Below are positions 11,142 to 22,551 of a stretch of DNA of 64,000 nt, in pieces; position 1 is the first letter of the stretch; every line of letters starts with the position of its first letter. A model generated the notes under the pieces. It was not told the DNA's origin. It made no database searches and was given only the letters and a program-made list of their open reading frames with translations. The stretch comes from Pseudevernia furfuracea. Lineage: Eukaryota; Ascomycota; Lecanoromycetes; Lecanorales; Parmeliaceae. A program made the translations under genes and the position numbers. The stretch spans positions 21,851 through 85,850 of the forward strand of contig JAIUPT010000044.1 of the NCBI GenBank assembly GCA_022315425.1, in the 5' to 3' direction.

Positions 11142-12635
11142 CTAGTACTGGGCACCAAACTGGTCAGCGTTGCCAAACTGGGCTTGCTGGGCCTGAGGGG
11201 CTGGAGCTGCATCCCATCCATCTGCAGCAGTAGCAGATATCACCACAGCACAATGCACTGACAAAGCTACTGTAAAAAGCATGTGCTCACATTTGCTGGT
11301 GCTAGCGTGTATATAAGCAGCAGAAGTGCAATGCAACAATCAAAACAACCTGGTCATGCTGATGTAATGTGACACGACAAGTGCATTTGGTACACATGAT
11401 TGCCCAGGACAACAAGTAAGTTGCTAACCTGCAGCACCTGCAGCAGGGGCAGCACCCCATTCATCAGCTGCAGGGGCAGCAGGGGCGTCCTGTCCAAAGC
11501 CAGTCCCAGCAGGGGCAGACTCATCCCAGCTCTGATCTGGGACAACCTGCCAACCAAGGCACAACTATTGTCCAAACCAGGCCTTGGCAACTTATCATGG
11601 CTTCGCCATTCGCATCCAGCTTTGCAACATGCTTCTTCAACCAGGAGTCAAGCTGCGATGGAAGATTGAGACGGACATAGTCTAACCAGGTGAGTTTTGC
11701 TGGATGCAAGTGGCAGATGGTGAAGTGGGCTCACCACCAGGTGCAGGCAGCTGGCCGTATGGCTGTGCATCACCACCATAGTCAGCAGCCTCCTCCTCAC
11801 TGGGGTCCTTGGTCTCCTCTGGCTCACGGTAGAAGAAGAGGTCAACCATCACATCCCATGGCTGGCCTGGCAGCAGGGTAGAGCGCATCTGCAAACAAAG
11901 CATCGCATCAGTCACCACAGCCTTGATTGCTTGGGTGAGGTGCCAATGACCAGCAAAGCTGAATGAGGTCTTGTTCTAGACTTGTTGCAAGACTGACCTG
12001 CAGAACCATGCGAGCCAAGATCCAGTAAAGGACAACCAATGGAGTGCTTGGCCTTGTTGTTGGCTGGGATGGCGACATCCACGTATGGCAGAGGTGAGTC
12101 AGTGTCGCAGAAGGCAATAGTGGGAATGTTGACATAAGCAGACTCCTTGATGGGCTGGTGGTCAGTCCTGGGGTCAGTCAGAAGCAGAAGGCGGTGCTCT
12201 TCGAAGTTCTTCTGAATCTGATTGGTAAAAGTTCCTGAAAGGCATTGGAAGAGTACATCAGCACTGAATGAATGGGTTTTGAAGACGGTGGCTTGCGAGA
12301 CGAAGCCACCATGTGTCGAACTGCAGTCTTACCAGGGGTGTGACGTCCAGCAAGAGCCTTGGCTCCAGTGTACTGAGCAAACTTCAGCACGGCCTCTCTG
12401 ACCGTAAGGACGTGCTGACTGAACAACAATGTCCTGCAGGGTTCTCAATGGCGACAATGATACGGGCTGCCAATTGAAGCTTCTCCCATGTCTTGCCCAG
12501 GTTGATCACATAGATACCATCCAGTCGGCGTCTGTACACATACCGCTCCATCTGGTAGTCGCAGTTCTTGGTACCTAGGTGGCATGATGCTGCCAGCATA
12601 AGCTGGATGTCAGACTCTTTCTGTGACAGTGCCAT
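11142..12635 (-). CDS. RPSA: 40S ribosomal protein SA (uS2), five exons
   Basis: This is the uS2 protein of the small cytosolic ribosomal subunit. The exons join as 12635-12333, 12234-11998, 11888-11735, 11536-11429 and 11221-11142, all with GT...AG borders. Recognisable blocks are the start MALSQKESDIQLMLAASCHL, GTKNCDYQMERYVYRRR, INLGKTWEKLQLAAR, KFAQYTGAKALAGRHTPG, LTDPRTDHQPIKESAYVNIP, DTDSPLPYVDVAIPANNK, PWDVMVDLFFYREPEE, and the usual acidic Trp-containing tail (DQSWDES, DGWDAAPAPQ) ending FGAQY. Length and order match the family. Three single-base insertions (near 12433, 12395 and 12035) break the frame inside highly conserved segments, yet everything around them is intact, which suggests assembly error rather than a pseudogene. 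SPLPY has Pro where Arg is usual. The stop lies five bases from the stop of the convergent kinase/RZ gene. Confidence 0.93.
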
Positions 12636-12822
12636 GGTGCCGACTGTGCCTGACCAGGTGCAATTGCAAAGCCAAGAGACTGAGGGACAGAGCCGCCAAG
12701 GTCAAATAATGGCATCAGGATTTGACCTATTTGTATTGCGATACTTCTTCAACACCACTCTTGGATTCCCTGAGAGGCCAGTCTGGCCCAGCTCGCTTTG
12801 CTTTGACCGGTTGACGCAAAGC
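12636..12822. promoter_or_regulatory. Shared divergent 5' region of RPSA and the PH-domain gene
   Basis: Fewer than 190 bases separate the RPSA start codon (minus strand) from the first plausible ATG of the PH-domain gene (plus strand, 12823). Both promoters must therefore overlap or lie within the neighbouring transcribed sequence. I see no clear TATA box. The inference is positional only. Confidence 0.45.
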
Positions 12823-15376
12823 ATGGAGAACCCCAGCGAAACGACGATCTTGCTTGAGGGGGCTCTCGCCAAGCGGTCGTTGCAGCAAGATGAGCGTCTT
12901 GACAGTGAGTCCTTCAAGGCAGCAACGGCGATGTCACCCAAAAAGCTTCGACGTCTGCCGGTCTGTGCTCACTTCGCTTGTCATGCAGGGCAAGTCATGG
13001 GATTTGCGCTGGTGCGTGTTGACAAGTAGTAGCCTTACGTACTATCAAAGTCTAGAGGACCGGGATTGGGGTGGGGCTGGCACAGTGTTGAGTCTAAGCA
13101 GCCTAAAACGGTTCGAGTCGATTTCCAGTCTCGTCTTTCAGGTACCGAGTTGTCGCTTGCGACAATGGACGAACATCACCGGATGCACAGCTTGCACATG
13201 TTTGTCTGAACGCTCTGTCTCCTTGCCTGCTGCAGTTATACTTCTATCAGCGGATCTTGCAGCTCAGAGCTGCTCAAGAGCAAGAAGCACATAGATGGAT
13301 CCTCTGCCTCAAGGCAGCTTCAGCTCCAGCAACAGAAGCTTGCAGCTGATGGTCCCGACCTTTCCCAGCAGCTAGTTGCGCCCTCAGCAGCGGCAAGCAA
13401 CAGTCCTGCCCCCTCACCCAGACACAAGTCAGCAAGTGCAGCTGGTGATGGCATTCTCCTGGTCCATGCCAGGGCAAACATTGACTTGCAAGACAGCTGT
13501 CTGTGCAACACAGAGGTACGAGGAGTTGCTACCTTCGCATCTTCTTGTGGAGGAGAGTCGAGTCAGCTACAGTCCCCTTTCAGAGCATGCGGCTGCATCG
13601 CCCTTCATGTCGGATGCACTTAGGCAGCAGTTCATTGACCAGGCCCATAGTGATGCAGGCAGCAAAGGCAACTTGATTTGCGACTGGATTCAAGACAAGC
13701 CACTTCCAGCACTGCAACTGCAATTGACCACGAGAATGAAGAAGCCAACATTGGCGTGAAGACTGGCAAGACACTCACCTTTGCCGAGTAAGCTTTCTGC
13801 CATGGTCCTTGTGGTTTGCGTACATATGTCTTAATGTCCTCTCATGATGCGCTTCTGCTGCTGTGAACATGCACAAGTCATGGCATCAGCTTGACTGCCA
13901 GATGCTCAGGCTTGAGAGGCGTATTACAACATACACCAACACTATATTTGTCACCATTGTCGTCACATGGAAACATAGGGAAGTGCATTCATGGTGTCAT
14001 TATGACAGCAGAAATTGCTTGCTCAATCGATTGCCAGTGCCATAAATGACCATGTGGACTGTAGGCCATGTACAAAGCCATAGAGTAAGCCTCATCATGG
14101 GCGCAGTCAGTCAGCTGGTCAGGCCTTGAAGCAGCAGCAGCAGCTGGCAGTCACCAGTCGCAGTGCTAGCTATCAGCCCAACACCAGTAGCCCCTTTGAC
14201 CACGCCACTGGAGGGCTGTTTGCATCAGAAGACATTGAGCAGTTGTATGCTCCTGCCAGAAGGGGCCCGAGCAGGCAGACTGCACTGCTCTGAAGACTGG
14301 GAGAGCTCAGCCAAGATACTCAGCAGCATACCGCAGTACAGCAGACAGATCAGGTCACAGCTCCCCGCTGTATCTCTCTTGCAGCTCTGGCAGTGATGCC
14401 CATGATAGCAACGAGATGTCCTCTCCAGCAGCTCTGCGCCATGACAGCAGCTCACTTTTGGATGGTGGTGATGGAGTAGTCACAGCAGCTTCCATGGTTG
14501 CACAGAGCATGCAGCGAAACAGCAGTGGAATTGTCTTTTGGGTTCCTGAGCTCGGCAGCCAGTCTCAGTCTTTCACTGAGTACACCAAGCACCAGATGGA
14601 CCAAACAGGCGCTGCAGGCTCAGTGCATAGAGAGCTCATGTCCAATGCCCAGGCAGACAGACAGCAGAGCAGTAGTACGCCACACGGGCCTGTCTGCTCA
14701 TGCATGGACAGCTCCACAGGCAGCAGCTGTCAAAACTGCTGCTGGTAGCTTCAGCAGCACCTGGGGTGGCAGCTTCTCTGCTGAAGAGGGTCACACCCTC
14801 CCTTGGCCCCCAGTTCCCACATGCTGGCTGGGCTCATGCCACCACAGGTTCAGGGGCGGGGTCAGCCGGGAAGATCCCAGACTCAGGCGATTTCGGGAAG
14901 CAAGGAGTGCTGAAGTGCAGCATTCATTGCCTCAGCATGGTCTTCAGTTGGTCACGAGTGGTGCAGACACGCATGCTGCTGCCAGCCCTACGGACCAACA
15001 TGCATCAGGACATGTCCCTGCTGATGTCCTGCAACCCACAAGATCCAAACACGGCATGGTGGTGGCAGCTGGAGCGTCCAGAGCGGGTTTGTAGACCATG
15101 ATGTTGAGCTGTTGGGAAGCACACAGGGTGCTAGAAAAGACAGGGGTGCTGATGAGAAGCAATACTTGGAGAGCGCCGCCATCTTTGGCATGGGGAGCAC
15201 CTGCTGTGATAACAAGCAGCAGCACAGCTGCCAATGTAGGCTTGACTGAGTACTGCAGTGACTCAGATGAATCATCAACATCCGTGGTGTCAGCACATGC
15301 ACAGCAAGTTGTGAATGTGGTCAGAAGGGGCAGCAGCCAGGAATGGTCTGGTGCAAGTGATTGTGGTGCATTCTGA
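12823..15376 (+). CDS. PH-domain protein with long disordered tail
   Basis: The N-terminus reads MENPSETTILLEGALAKRS, the usual first PH strand (an EGxLxKRS-like motif). After an intron with acceptor near 12987 it continues GKSWDLRWCVLTSSSLTYYQ, the second and third strands, and around 13245-13320 comes the closing helix RILQLRAAQEQEAHRWILCL with the conserved Trp. PH domains bind phosphoinositides or proteins at membranes. Downstream exons encode Ser/Ala/Gln-rich, probably disordered sequence (13340-13790, 14100-14270, 14400-14750, possibly to 15260), including EDIEQLYAPARRGPSRQ and a Ser-rich stretch near 14420. I recognise no second domain. The ATG at 12708 is in frame but the sequence before 12823 looks non-coding. 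The exon ends are uncertain and at least one frame change is needed. Confidence 0.6.
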
Positions 15377-15940
15377 AAGGGTAAATATGTAACTCTGGAG
15401 TGCATTTCTGGATTGCGCTGTGCTTACAAAACTACCACTTGGTGTGTATGTTTTCAGCGGATCTTAGGCCTCCCAGGGTCAATCAATGTGTGTTGCTGCA
15501 ACAGCGCATGCATAGCTTGTATAGTAGTACAGATAGTTTTCGGTGTACCTGTATTATGTGTCACCGTCGTTACATGCTTCATTGGCATGTACTCTCCAAG
15601 AGGATGTCAGGTCACCTGACCTACTACTGTTTACTGCTTCACTGTTTAGTAGTGCAAAAGCTCGTATGCAAGCATAGTCTTTGTCGCTTAGCCAAGCAGC
15701 ATGATCACAATCTGCACTGTGCATTGCAGCTGATCTGAACAATGATTGTCACAGAGTGCTAGTGAGTAGCCTGAGTGTGTTTGTCAGCAGCGCAGTCTCA
15801 ATCTCTACTTGCAGCTGCACAAACAGTATGACAACAACAGCTTCTGTGCTCAACATTGCAATCACGACTGGCCTTGCTGCTTCTGTGCATAAGGCGCTTC
15901 AAGCCCATCCATCACTATACTCAACACTGCTGCACGGACT
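15377..15940. other. Intergenic or 3' flank between convergent genes
   Basis: Between the end of the PH-domain gene and the C-terminal exon of the methyltransferase on the other strand. Open frames of 60-130 codons exist on the plus strand (15400-15740, 15756-16145), but they have no domain signature and the latter overlaps the methyltransferase exon. I see no RNA gene or repeat. Confidence 0.4.
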
Positions 15941-15954
15941 CACGTCCTTCTTGC

Positions 15955-18900
15955 AGAAATTAGGTAAGTTTCTGGAGCCAGACCGCGCACACATGAAACC
16001 AAGTAAGTCTGTGCCTGAAGCAACTGTACACGTTGTCCCTGCGACCTCTTGTGTCATGGACCTCCAGAATGATCTGGCATGCATATGTTACTGTCTTTGC
16101 AAGCAGCTGGACAGGCGGACTATGACAAGCAGAGAGGCTTGCTAGCAAAGTGACCAAACTGATGTGGTCAGCGACAATGCACGTTGCATGCAAGCAAAAC
16201 AAGACAGTCACTGATTGCCTCCAGGCATGCACTTTGGGTTGCAGCATGTGGAAGCTTCCTTCCTGACAGTCCTACTCGTAGGTTACACCAATAAGCAATG
16301 AAAGTAAGAAACAAATACCTGTCTGATATGCAGCCAGTGGTGATCCTGAATGCCTTGCAATGCTGTAGCTCACATCCTTCAACATCCACCTGCACTTGCA
16401 TACACACACACCATGAGGCGCATGTTGGCATCATCAAAGCCATGAACCCACACCAAAAACCAGGTGAGAGCTGGCCTGGTGTCATCAAACACTGAGCTGA
16501 CTGTACAAAAGCACATGCTGTCCCCACAACATGTACCTAACATCTTTCTAGGATTGCATGGCAATATTTGAACCAAAGTGCTGTGCATGCCTGGCAGACA
16601 ACTTCCCTGAAGCGACTAGCTGCTTTTGCCATTTTTGAAATGACAACAGCTTTGAGCACTCTCAAGAGGGGTCTGTAAAACAGTTGCAGATGCATGGTGA
16701 CATGTCATGAAGCCACCAGCCATACATCTGCAAAGATGATCTGGCGCATGTTGACCGTGAAACATGTTGTGTCATTGTCTGTTGCTTCGCCTGCTGCGAA
16801 CACAATACAAGTGAAGCCAATGTCAGCTGTTACTGCTGCAGACCATATATGCCAATGCAAAAATGTGCTTGACAGATGCCATGCCTCTCCACAAGACCAC
16901 CACACACAGTCATTGCACACATGCAGCCCTTGACACCATCAAAGCTATCACAACCCTTCCCAGGAGCAAAGAAGAGCAGCCGTACCTTGAGTAAATCCAC
17001 CTGGCAGATGCCATGCTTCTCCATGAGGCTGCTGATAGTGGTCACAGGACATGTCCTGTCCTGGCTGCCAAGGAAGAAGTGGTCTGGCATGATGCTGCGC
17101 TGCAGCTGCTCCTTCTCTTGCACGTGGCAGGTGGAGTTGCCCGGCATTGCTGGGTAGTATCGGAACACCTCCTCACCCTCTGCCTCTGCAACTGCCTGTG
17201 GTATGATTCGTACCTGCACAGTGGCAGAGAATGTGCGCTCTGCTCAATCCTGAAACATCCATTTTATTGCAGAAGCGTCCAACCTACAGTGGAACTCTAA
17301 ACTCAGAAATGCCTGGGACCAAATGCATGTCTACATTGGGGAGATGTTTCAGGTAGAACATACCAGCAACTGCCACACTCTGCTGGTATGCTATGCCGGC
17401 GCTGGCAAGCATGGCAGTACACAGAACTGGAACATTGAGTACCCTCTTTTCAAGCTGATGTTGATGTCGACACCACAAGTGCTCGTAACTTGCTGCAATC
17501 TGTGCAAACTAGCATGCGGAAGGGCCTGTCCAGCAGAACTCTGCATCGTGGCAGATCAACTGTATTGACAGCAGTGTGTTGGCCGAGGTGGAGGTGCTTA
17601 TTGACAGTTGCATGCATGCGCCAACAGCATAGGTGCGGGTCAGATACGTATGTGTGTGTAGCTGGGTGGACATGCAAGGCACAGAGGAAGGAATTGAGCG
17701 ATACTGCATTGCTGTGCGCTCACATGGTCTAGCAAGCCATGCTGTTCCAGATTTGCGTGTAGAACAGCCAAGTTGGGGGGCAGGGGCTCTACAGCCCAGA
17801 CAACTGCTGGCACACCCCTATCAGGACCCCCCTGCATCACCCACCAACTGAATAAGCCTGCATAGCAGAAGTCCACCAGCCAGTTTGTTTGTCTGCTTGC
17901 ACATACAGACCTGTCGCCTCATAGTATGCATTGCAGTAGACAATGCAAAGTTGCTAAGACATCACAGATGATAAGGAGAGAAAGCTCAACACAAAACGCA
18001 GATTCAAAAACGGCTCAGGCCCTGCAGCTTGCCCAACTAGCACAAGGCCACCTTATGTCATGAATGTATACAGCAAGGAAACAAACATTGTTGCTGTCTA
18101 AGTCAGCAATCAGCCCACATAAAAAGCTAGCAAACTAGGATTACAAGCCTCAAAGCTGTGTTTTCAGCGGAGCTGCACATTGCACCTCAGGCAAGGGCTG
18201 TCTTTGCATCATGGCAACAGTCGGTTAGGTAATGATGCAGCAGGACATACCTATGTTGGCACCCACATCCATAACAACATCTTGGTCCTTGATGTAGATC
18301 CCGTTTTGCAGGTAGCATAGTTGTTCCACAATCTCTCTGTAGATAAAAAGAGCTTCAACTTGGGATTGAGCTGGCACGGACCAACCATTGGGTAATTGCA
18401 CAGCGCCCTGCAGTCACAAAGCATGAGCTGCTGCGCTGCAAGCGGACTACAAGACCTATAATGTGTACTGATGCATGGCAAACAAGTTCAGAGGCAATAC
18501 CATGTGAGGAGATCATACATTCAACGCCCGTGTCAGATGTGTTCAGTGACAGCAGTCCTTGCTGACTTGTCACGTCCTCTGTGATGAGAGCCTTGTTGAG
18601 CAGCCCACCTGATCAGGATCAGCATCAAACTCCATTACATCATCTGTGGATGCATCAGCAGCTTCTGTGGAAGCTTCTGCAGAAGCTGCACCAGCTCCAG
18701 ATACCAACCGTGCTTTCACCTGTCTGTCTGGACGCATGTCAGCCTGTAGGTTGGTCTGTCTGGCCAGATTCTGCAGTGCATCTTGTGCAGGAACAGCAGC
18801 ATTGGCCATATGCTGTGAGATCATGTCTAAAGCATTGCTGACACCGTCCTCTTCAGCAAGCCTGGCCTGGAGCACGCACCACATATAATGATAATGATAA

Positions 18901-21900
18901 TGATAATGATGATGATGATGATGATGATAATGATAATGATAATAATGATAATGAAAACGACAACGATAATGACAACATTAATAATCATAATAATAAATAT
19001 TCGCTTTCCAGGTCATGATGAGCTAGGTATGTGCGGGACAAGCCTTGTCTCTGCAAAGCAGTCTGTCAACATTTGTTGACATAAAATTGGTAGTCAGTTG
19101 AAAGCACCAAGCAAGAGGCACAGTATGCTTCCTGTGGGCTCCATGGCAGTGAGGTAGCCAATAGACAAGGCTCAAAGCAACGTTTTAATTGGTCATATAG
19201 GTGTCTTTGAAATGACAGCAATACTCAGTGGCTTAGTGAGTGTTGCTCACAGCACTTGCCCAAGACAAATTGCGTATTGTCATCAGTCACAATAAACTGG
19301 TAGCACAGCTTAAAACATTGCCTGCAGAGCTGTGGCGCCAGCTAAACAGGATGTGGGTCTAGTCTCACATATGCTGTGCTCAGTGACAGGCTCAGCAATC
19401 ATATGTAGGAAATTCTCACCTTTGAGTCCTGGCACTGCTGTTGCAGCCCCCCACCAAGAACTGTCTTCATCTGGCCAGCCAATTTGTCTGCTACAGCAGC
19501 AGTGACGGGGTCTGTACCACTGCATGAGGCATCTGATGCTGCTGCATCCACACGACTCGCTGTTTGCGGTGCATTCATTTGCCCTGTTAGACAGAGTAAT
19601 GTGTCTGCAGTGGCTTGCTGTTGATGGACTGGACTAGGGTCAACAATCTCCTTGGTGAAACCCTGCAAGGCTACTCCTAAGTATGTAAGCCTCTCAGCCT
19701 GCAGCAACATCAGTGACACGGTCACTGCAAAGGATGTCGGTGTGAGGCAGATGGGTAAACCAACATCAACGCAATGCAAAATCATGTAGCCTTGAGGGGG
19801 TGACGAAACAGGGCTTGAAGGTGCTGCTTGTAAGCCTGCACCAGCTATTGCTGAAACTACATGGCTTGTTGTATCTGGGAACATAAGTGTGTCTGTAACT
19901 TTTAAGATTTCTGCAGAAGGACAAGCCTGAAGCACACAGGTGATGCCTTGTACTCAATGCATAGACACCATAGCAAAGACCCTCACTAGCAAGTGCAGGT
20001 GGTGCTGCACAGGCAGATGATCTTGTCAGGTCTGTATCTATTCATGTCATGTGACAAAGAGACAGCATGGACGATTGCGGCACAATCATACTCACCCAGG
20101 AGAACTGGTCAAAGTGGAATGGGCAAACAATGTGGGGCAGGCCAGCTGTTAAGACAGCTGCACTGGTTCCTGCCCCTCCATGGTGCATCACAGCATTGCA
20201 CTCTGGCAGCAGCAAATGGTGGGGTATGGAGCCTGCAGCTGCAATCATAACGGGCTGCTCTTGCCCCACACTTGCCATGTTCACTGCTGAGAGCAATGGC
20301 TTCCAACCACCTGTGGACATGTCACTTGTTCAGCCTCTTGACGCCGTGCAATGATTGGAGTAGCTGGCCAGTTGTTCAGCCAGCAGGCAGTGTTGATCTT
20401 GCACATAGATGGCTATAGCTGTGATATGCTTGTCTTGGGTGTCTCCCATGAAAAGTGCAACATGCTATGACGCATCAACCGAGTTGATTGCAAGCTGATA
20501 TCTGCTGCACAACCAGACCAGTAGTGGGATGCAATGGGGCAGCTACTTCTGACAATCATTGACTAAGACGAGGCTGACTAAAGGGACCTACCTGTCAACA
20601 GGATACCCTTTGCATCTGCCCTTTGAAGGGCAGGCAAGCAGCACTTTGACAAGATAGTGGGGGGTCAGGTAAGAGTCCCATACAGCCCATGCTGCCAAAG
20701 TCAATGCACACCAATGGGTGACCTGTCTGCCATTCTGCCAGGCTGGTGTCGTGCAAAATGGGTGTGATGAAGGCCTGCAACTGCTTTCTCCTATCAGTTG
20801 CCTGCAGATTGCACTGCACTCCATAGGCACTGCATTGACTGGGCTTGCTCTGCCAGCAATGCAGATGATGTGATCAAAATTGTCTGGTAGCAATCAAGCC
20901 TGACAGCCCATACAGAGCGGTTCACTGTGCTGCATCCATTTGTCTTTCCACCTTGTGAGACATGATCGATATGCTCATGTGGCTGTGCTCTTTACACCTT
21001 GAAACTTGACATCATGCTAACAAGGGCATAATGAGGGAGGCCTTACATTGTGAGGCCCTTGCTGCTGCCAGAAGCCACAGCAGCGCACGCTGGCCGGCCA
21101 GTACCCAGGACGTAGTATGACATGCTCACTAAGGCCATACAACAGCGGAATACTGTTGGGAAGTGCATGGTTTTCCGCTTGAATGCTGCTATCCAGGTTG
21201 ACATCATCCTCAGCAGCAAAGGTTGGGTTGCCAAAGCTTGAAGCTCTGCTGGTTGGGCATTTGCCTGGTTTTGAGTCATTGTCTTGAGGATTGGTGACAG
21301 GGCTAGGGCTGCCTTGCTTGTCCTTGCCAAGCTTTCGTCTGCTGACACAGGTGGCAAAGGGGATAGAGGTAAGATTCAGGCATTCTTGACGCCATGTGGA
21401 CCAACGTTGTGAAAAGGCAGGCCACAGCCAGTGCTCTACTTCAGCCCATTTGACACGCCCTGATCAAAAGCCAAACAGGACACTGGTTTTGTGTACTGTT
21501 GGGGGTACTTGGGGTTTATCAGGCTGCAGTGAGACATACTGAGCCAGACTGGTCACTGATCAGTGGCTGATAAGTTGGCATGACCAGCTCTTGCCAATAG
21601 CAAGCATGCACCAGGAGGACCAGAAGGGTGATACACGATGATTGCAAGACAGTGCAACAACTACATGCTGAAGCGTGCAAGAGTAAAATCGGAGAGTCAA
21701 GAGTACAAACCATGACGCCGCACAGCAACAAATCAGCATGCCAGCGGGAGCATGCAAGCGATCGTACCTTCAAGAGATATCTGAAGGGCATTGTGAAGTG
21801 CAGGCCAAGCCTTGCGAAAAGTGCCTTGGAAACGAGTTTGGGGCTGTGTATGGAAGTAGACAGGGAGAGATGGCAAGGCAAGAAATGTCAAGAGCTTCTG

Positions 21901-22551
21901 CCACGTGCAGGGCTTCTAGTGAGAAGAGGTTGAAGATGATGAGTGTGCGCTGAGGCTGCTGGTTTGCAGCACTCTCCTGTGCCTGAGTTCATGCAGTGAC
22001 TGTCAAGCGCCTGATGGACAGAGGTGACAAGAGCATGTGTGACCTGCTTACCAGCAGGAAGCTCCTGTGAATTGCTGCTATAGATTTGCCCAAGTCATGA
22101 TTAGACTGGAATGCCTCAGGCAGTTGCGAAACTGTTTTGTTACGGGCACGCTTTTGTGTTGAGTCGTCCTGCTTGTTCCACACCATGTGTCACAGACTGT
22201 GTACATCATAGACTCAAGGTAGATCAGTCATGTTGCTTCACAGTCAAATTGTACCTGAGTTTTCCACACTCTTGCAGGGAGGGTGTCCAAAAACATGCAC
22301 TTTGTGCCTGACGTGTGCAGCACATCTTTTAGCCAGTGCTGCAGGGTCAGATGTAGCACATCAACATTGGTAGTGAGACTTCATGCCAAATGATTGGCGA
22401 CACTACATACATCACTTCAAGATCACCTTGTGGTCAAGGTGTGTAACAAAGTGCAGCACAATTTGGGGATGACGAGACAGCAGAGCATGTGCGAGTACAG
22501 CTGCCGGCTGCACATCCCCCCGAGTTCCTTTGGCCAAAAGAGAACGTGCAT
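15955..22551 (-). CDS. GT1 glycosyltransferase fused to FkbM-family methyltransferase
   Basis: Reading down the minus strand, the N-terminus near 22551-22412 is MHVLF then LAKGTRGDVQPAAVLAHALL and FVTHLDHK, the GT1 (UDP-sugar/sterol glucosyltransferase-like) start; one T seems missing near 22537. Later exons give PLVCIDFGSMG (about 20720), HHGGAGTSAAVLTAGLPHIV with FHFDQFSW (about 20230-20090), the nucleotide-sugar motif, and ARLAEEDGVSNALDMI (about 18860), the usual C-terminal end. An acidic/Ala-rich linker (18580-18780) follows. Then FkbM methyltransferase blocks: YREIVEQLCYLQNGIYI and DVVMDVGANIG (18255-18420), AVVWAVEPLPPNLAVLHANL (about 17800), FRYYPAMPGNST and GICQVDLLK (16990-17215), VDVEGCELQ (about 16410), IILEVHDTRGR (about 16075). 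FkbM enzymes O-methylate sugars or metabolites using SAM. A one-base loss near 16365 breaks the frame. Two adjacent genes remain possible. Confidence 0.72.
18887..19000. repeat. TAATGA/ATGATG microsatellite in an intron
   Basis: About 110 bases of TAATGA, ATGATG and AATAATGATA units, decaying into ACGACAACGATAATGACAAC. It lies inside the glycosyltransferase/methyltransferase gene, just upstream (in gene orientation) of the exon for the GT1 C-terminal motif, hence most likely intronic. Confidence 0.9.
20549..20597. repeat. Possible fragment of the dispersed repeat family
   Basis: The stretch TGACAATCATTGACTAAGAC followed by GAGGCTGACTAAAGGGACC resembles the distal part of copy B near 10548-10610 (TGACAATAAT ... 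TATTGACTGT ... GAGGCTGACAGGTCCC). The match is short and interrupted, so it may be chance. It lies in an intron of the glycosyltransferase/methyltransferase gene. Confidence 0.35.

Noticed and set aside
13105..13125. GGTTCGAGTC, resembling a tRNA T-arm or B box
   Set aside because: It lies inside the PH-domain coding sequence, and no acceptor stem, D-arm or anticodon arm can be folded around it.
14944..15405. 153-codon minus-strand ORF with hydrophobic stretches
   Set aside because: It lies opposite the PH-domain gene's tail exons, has no domain or plausible start context, and is probably an antisense shadow.
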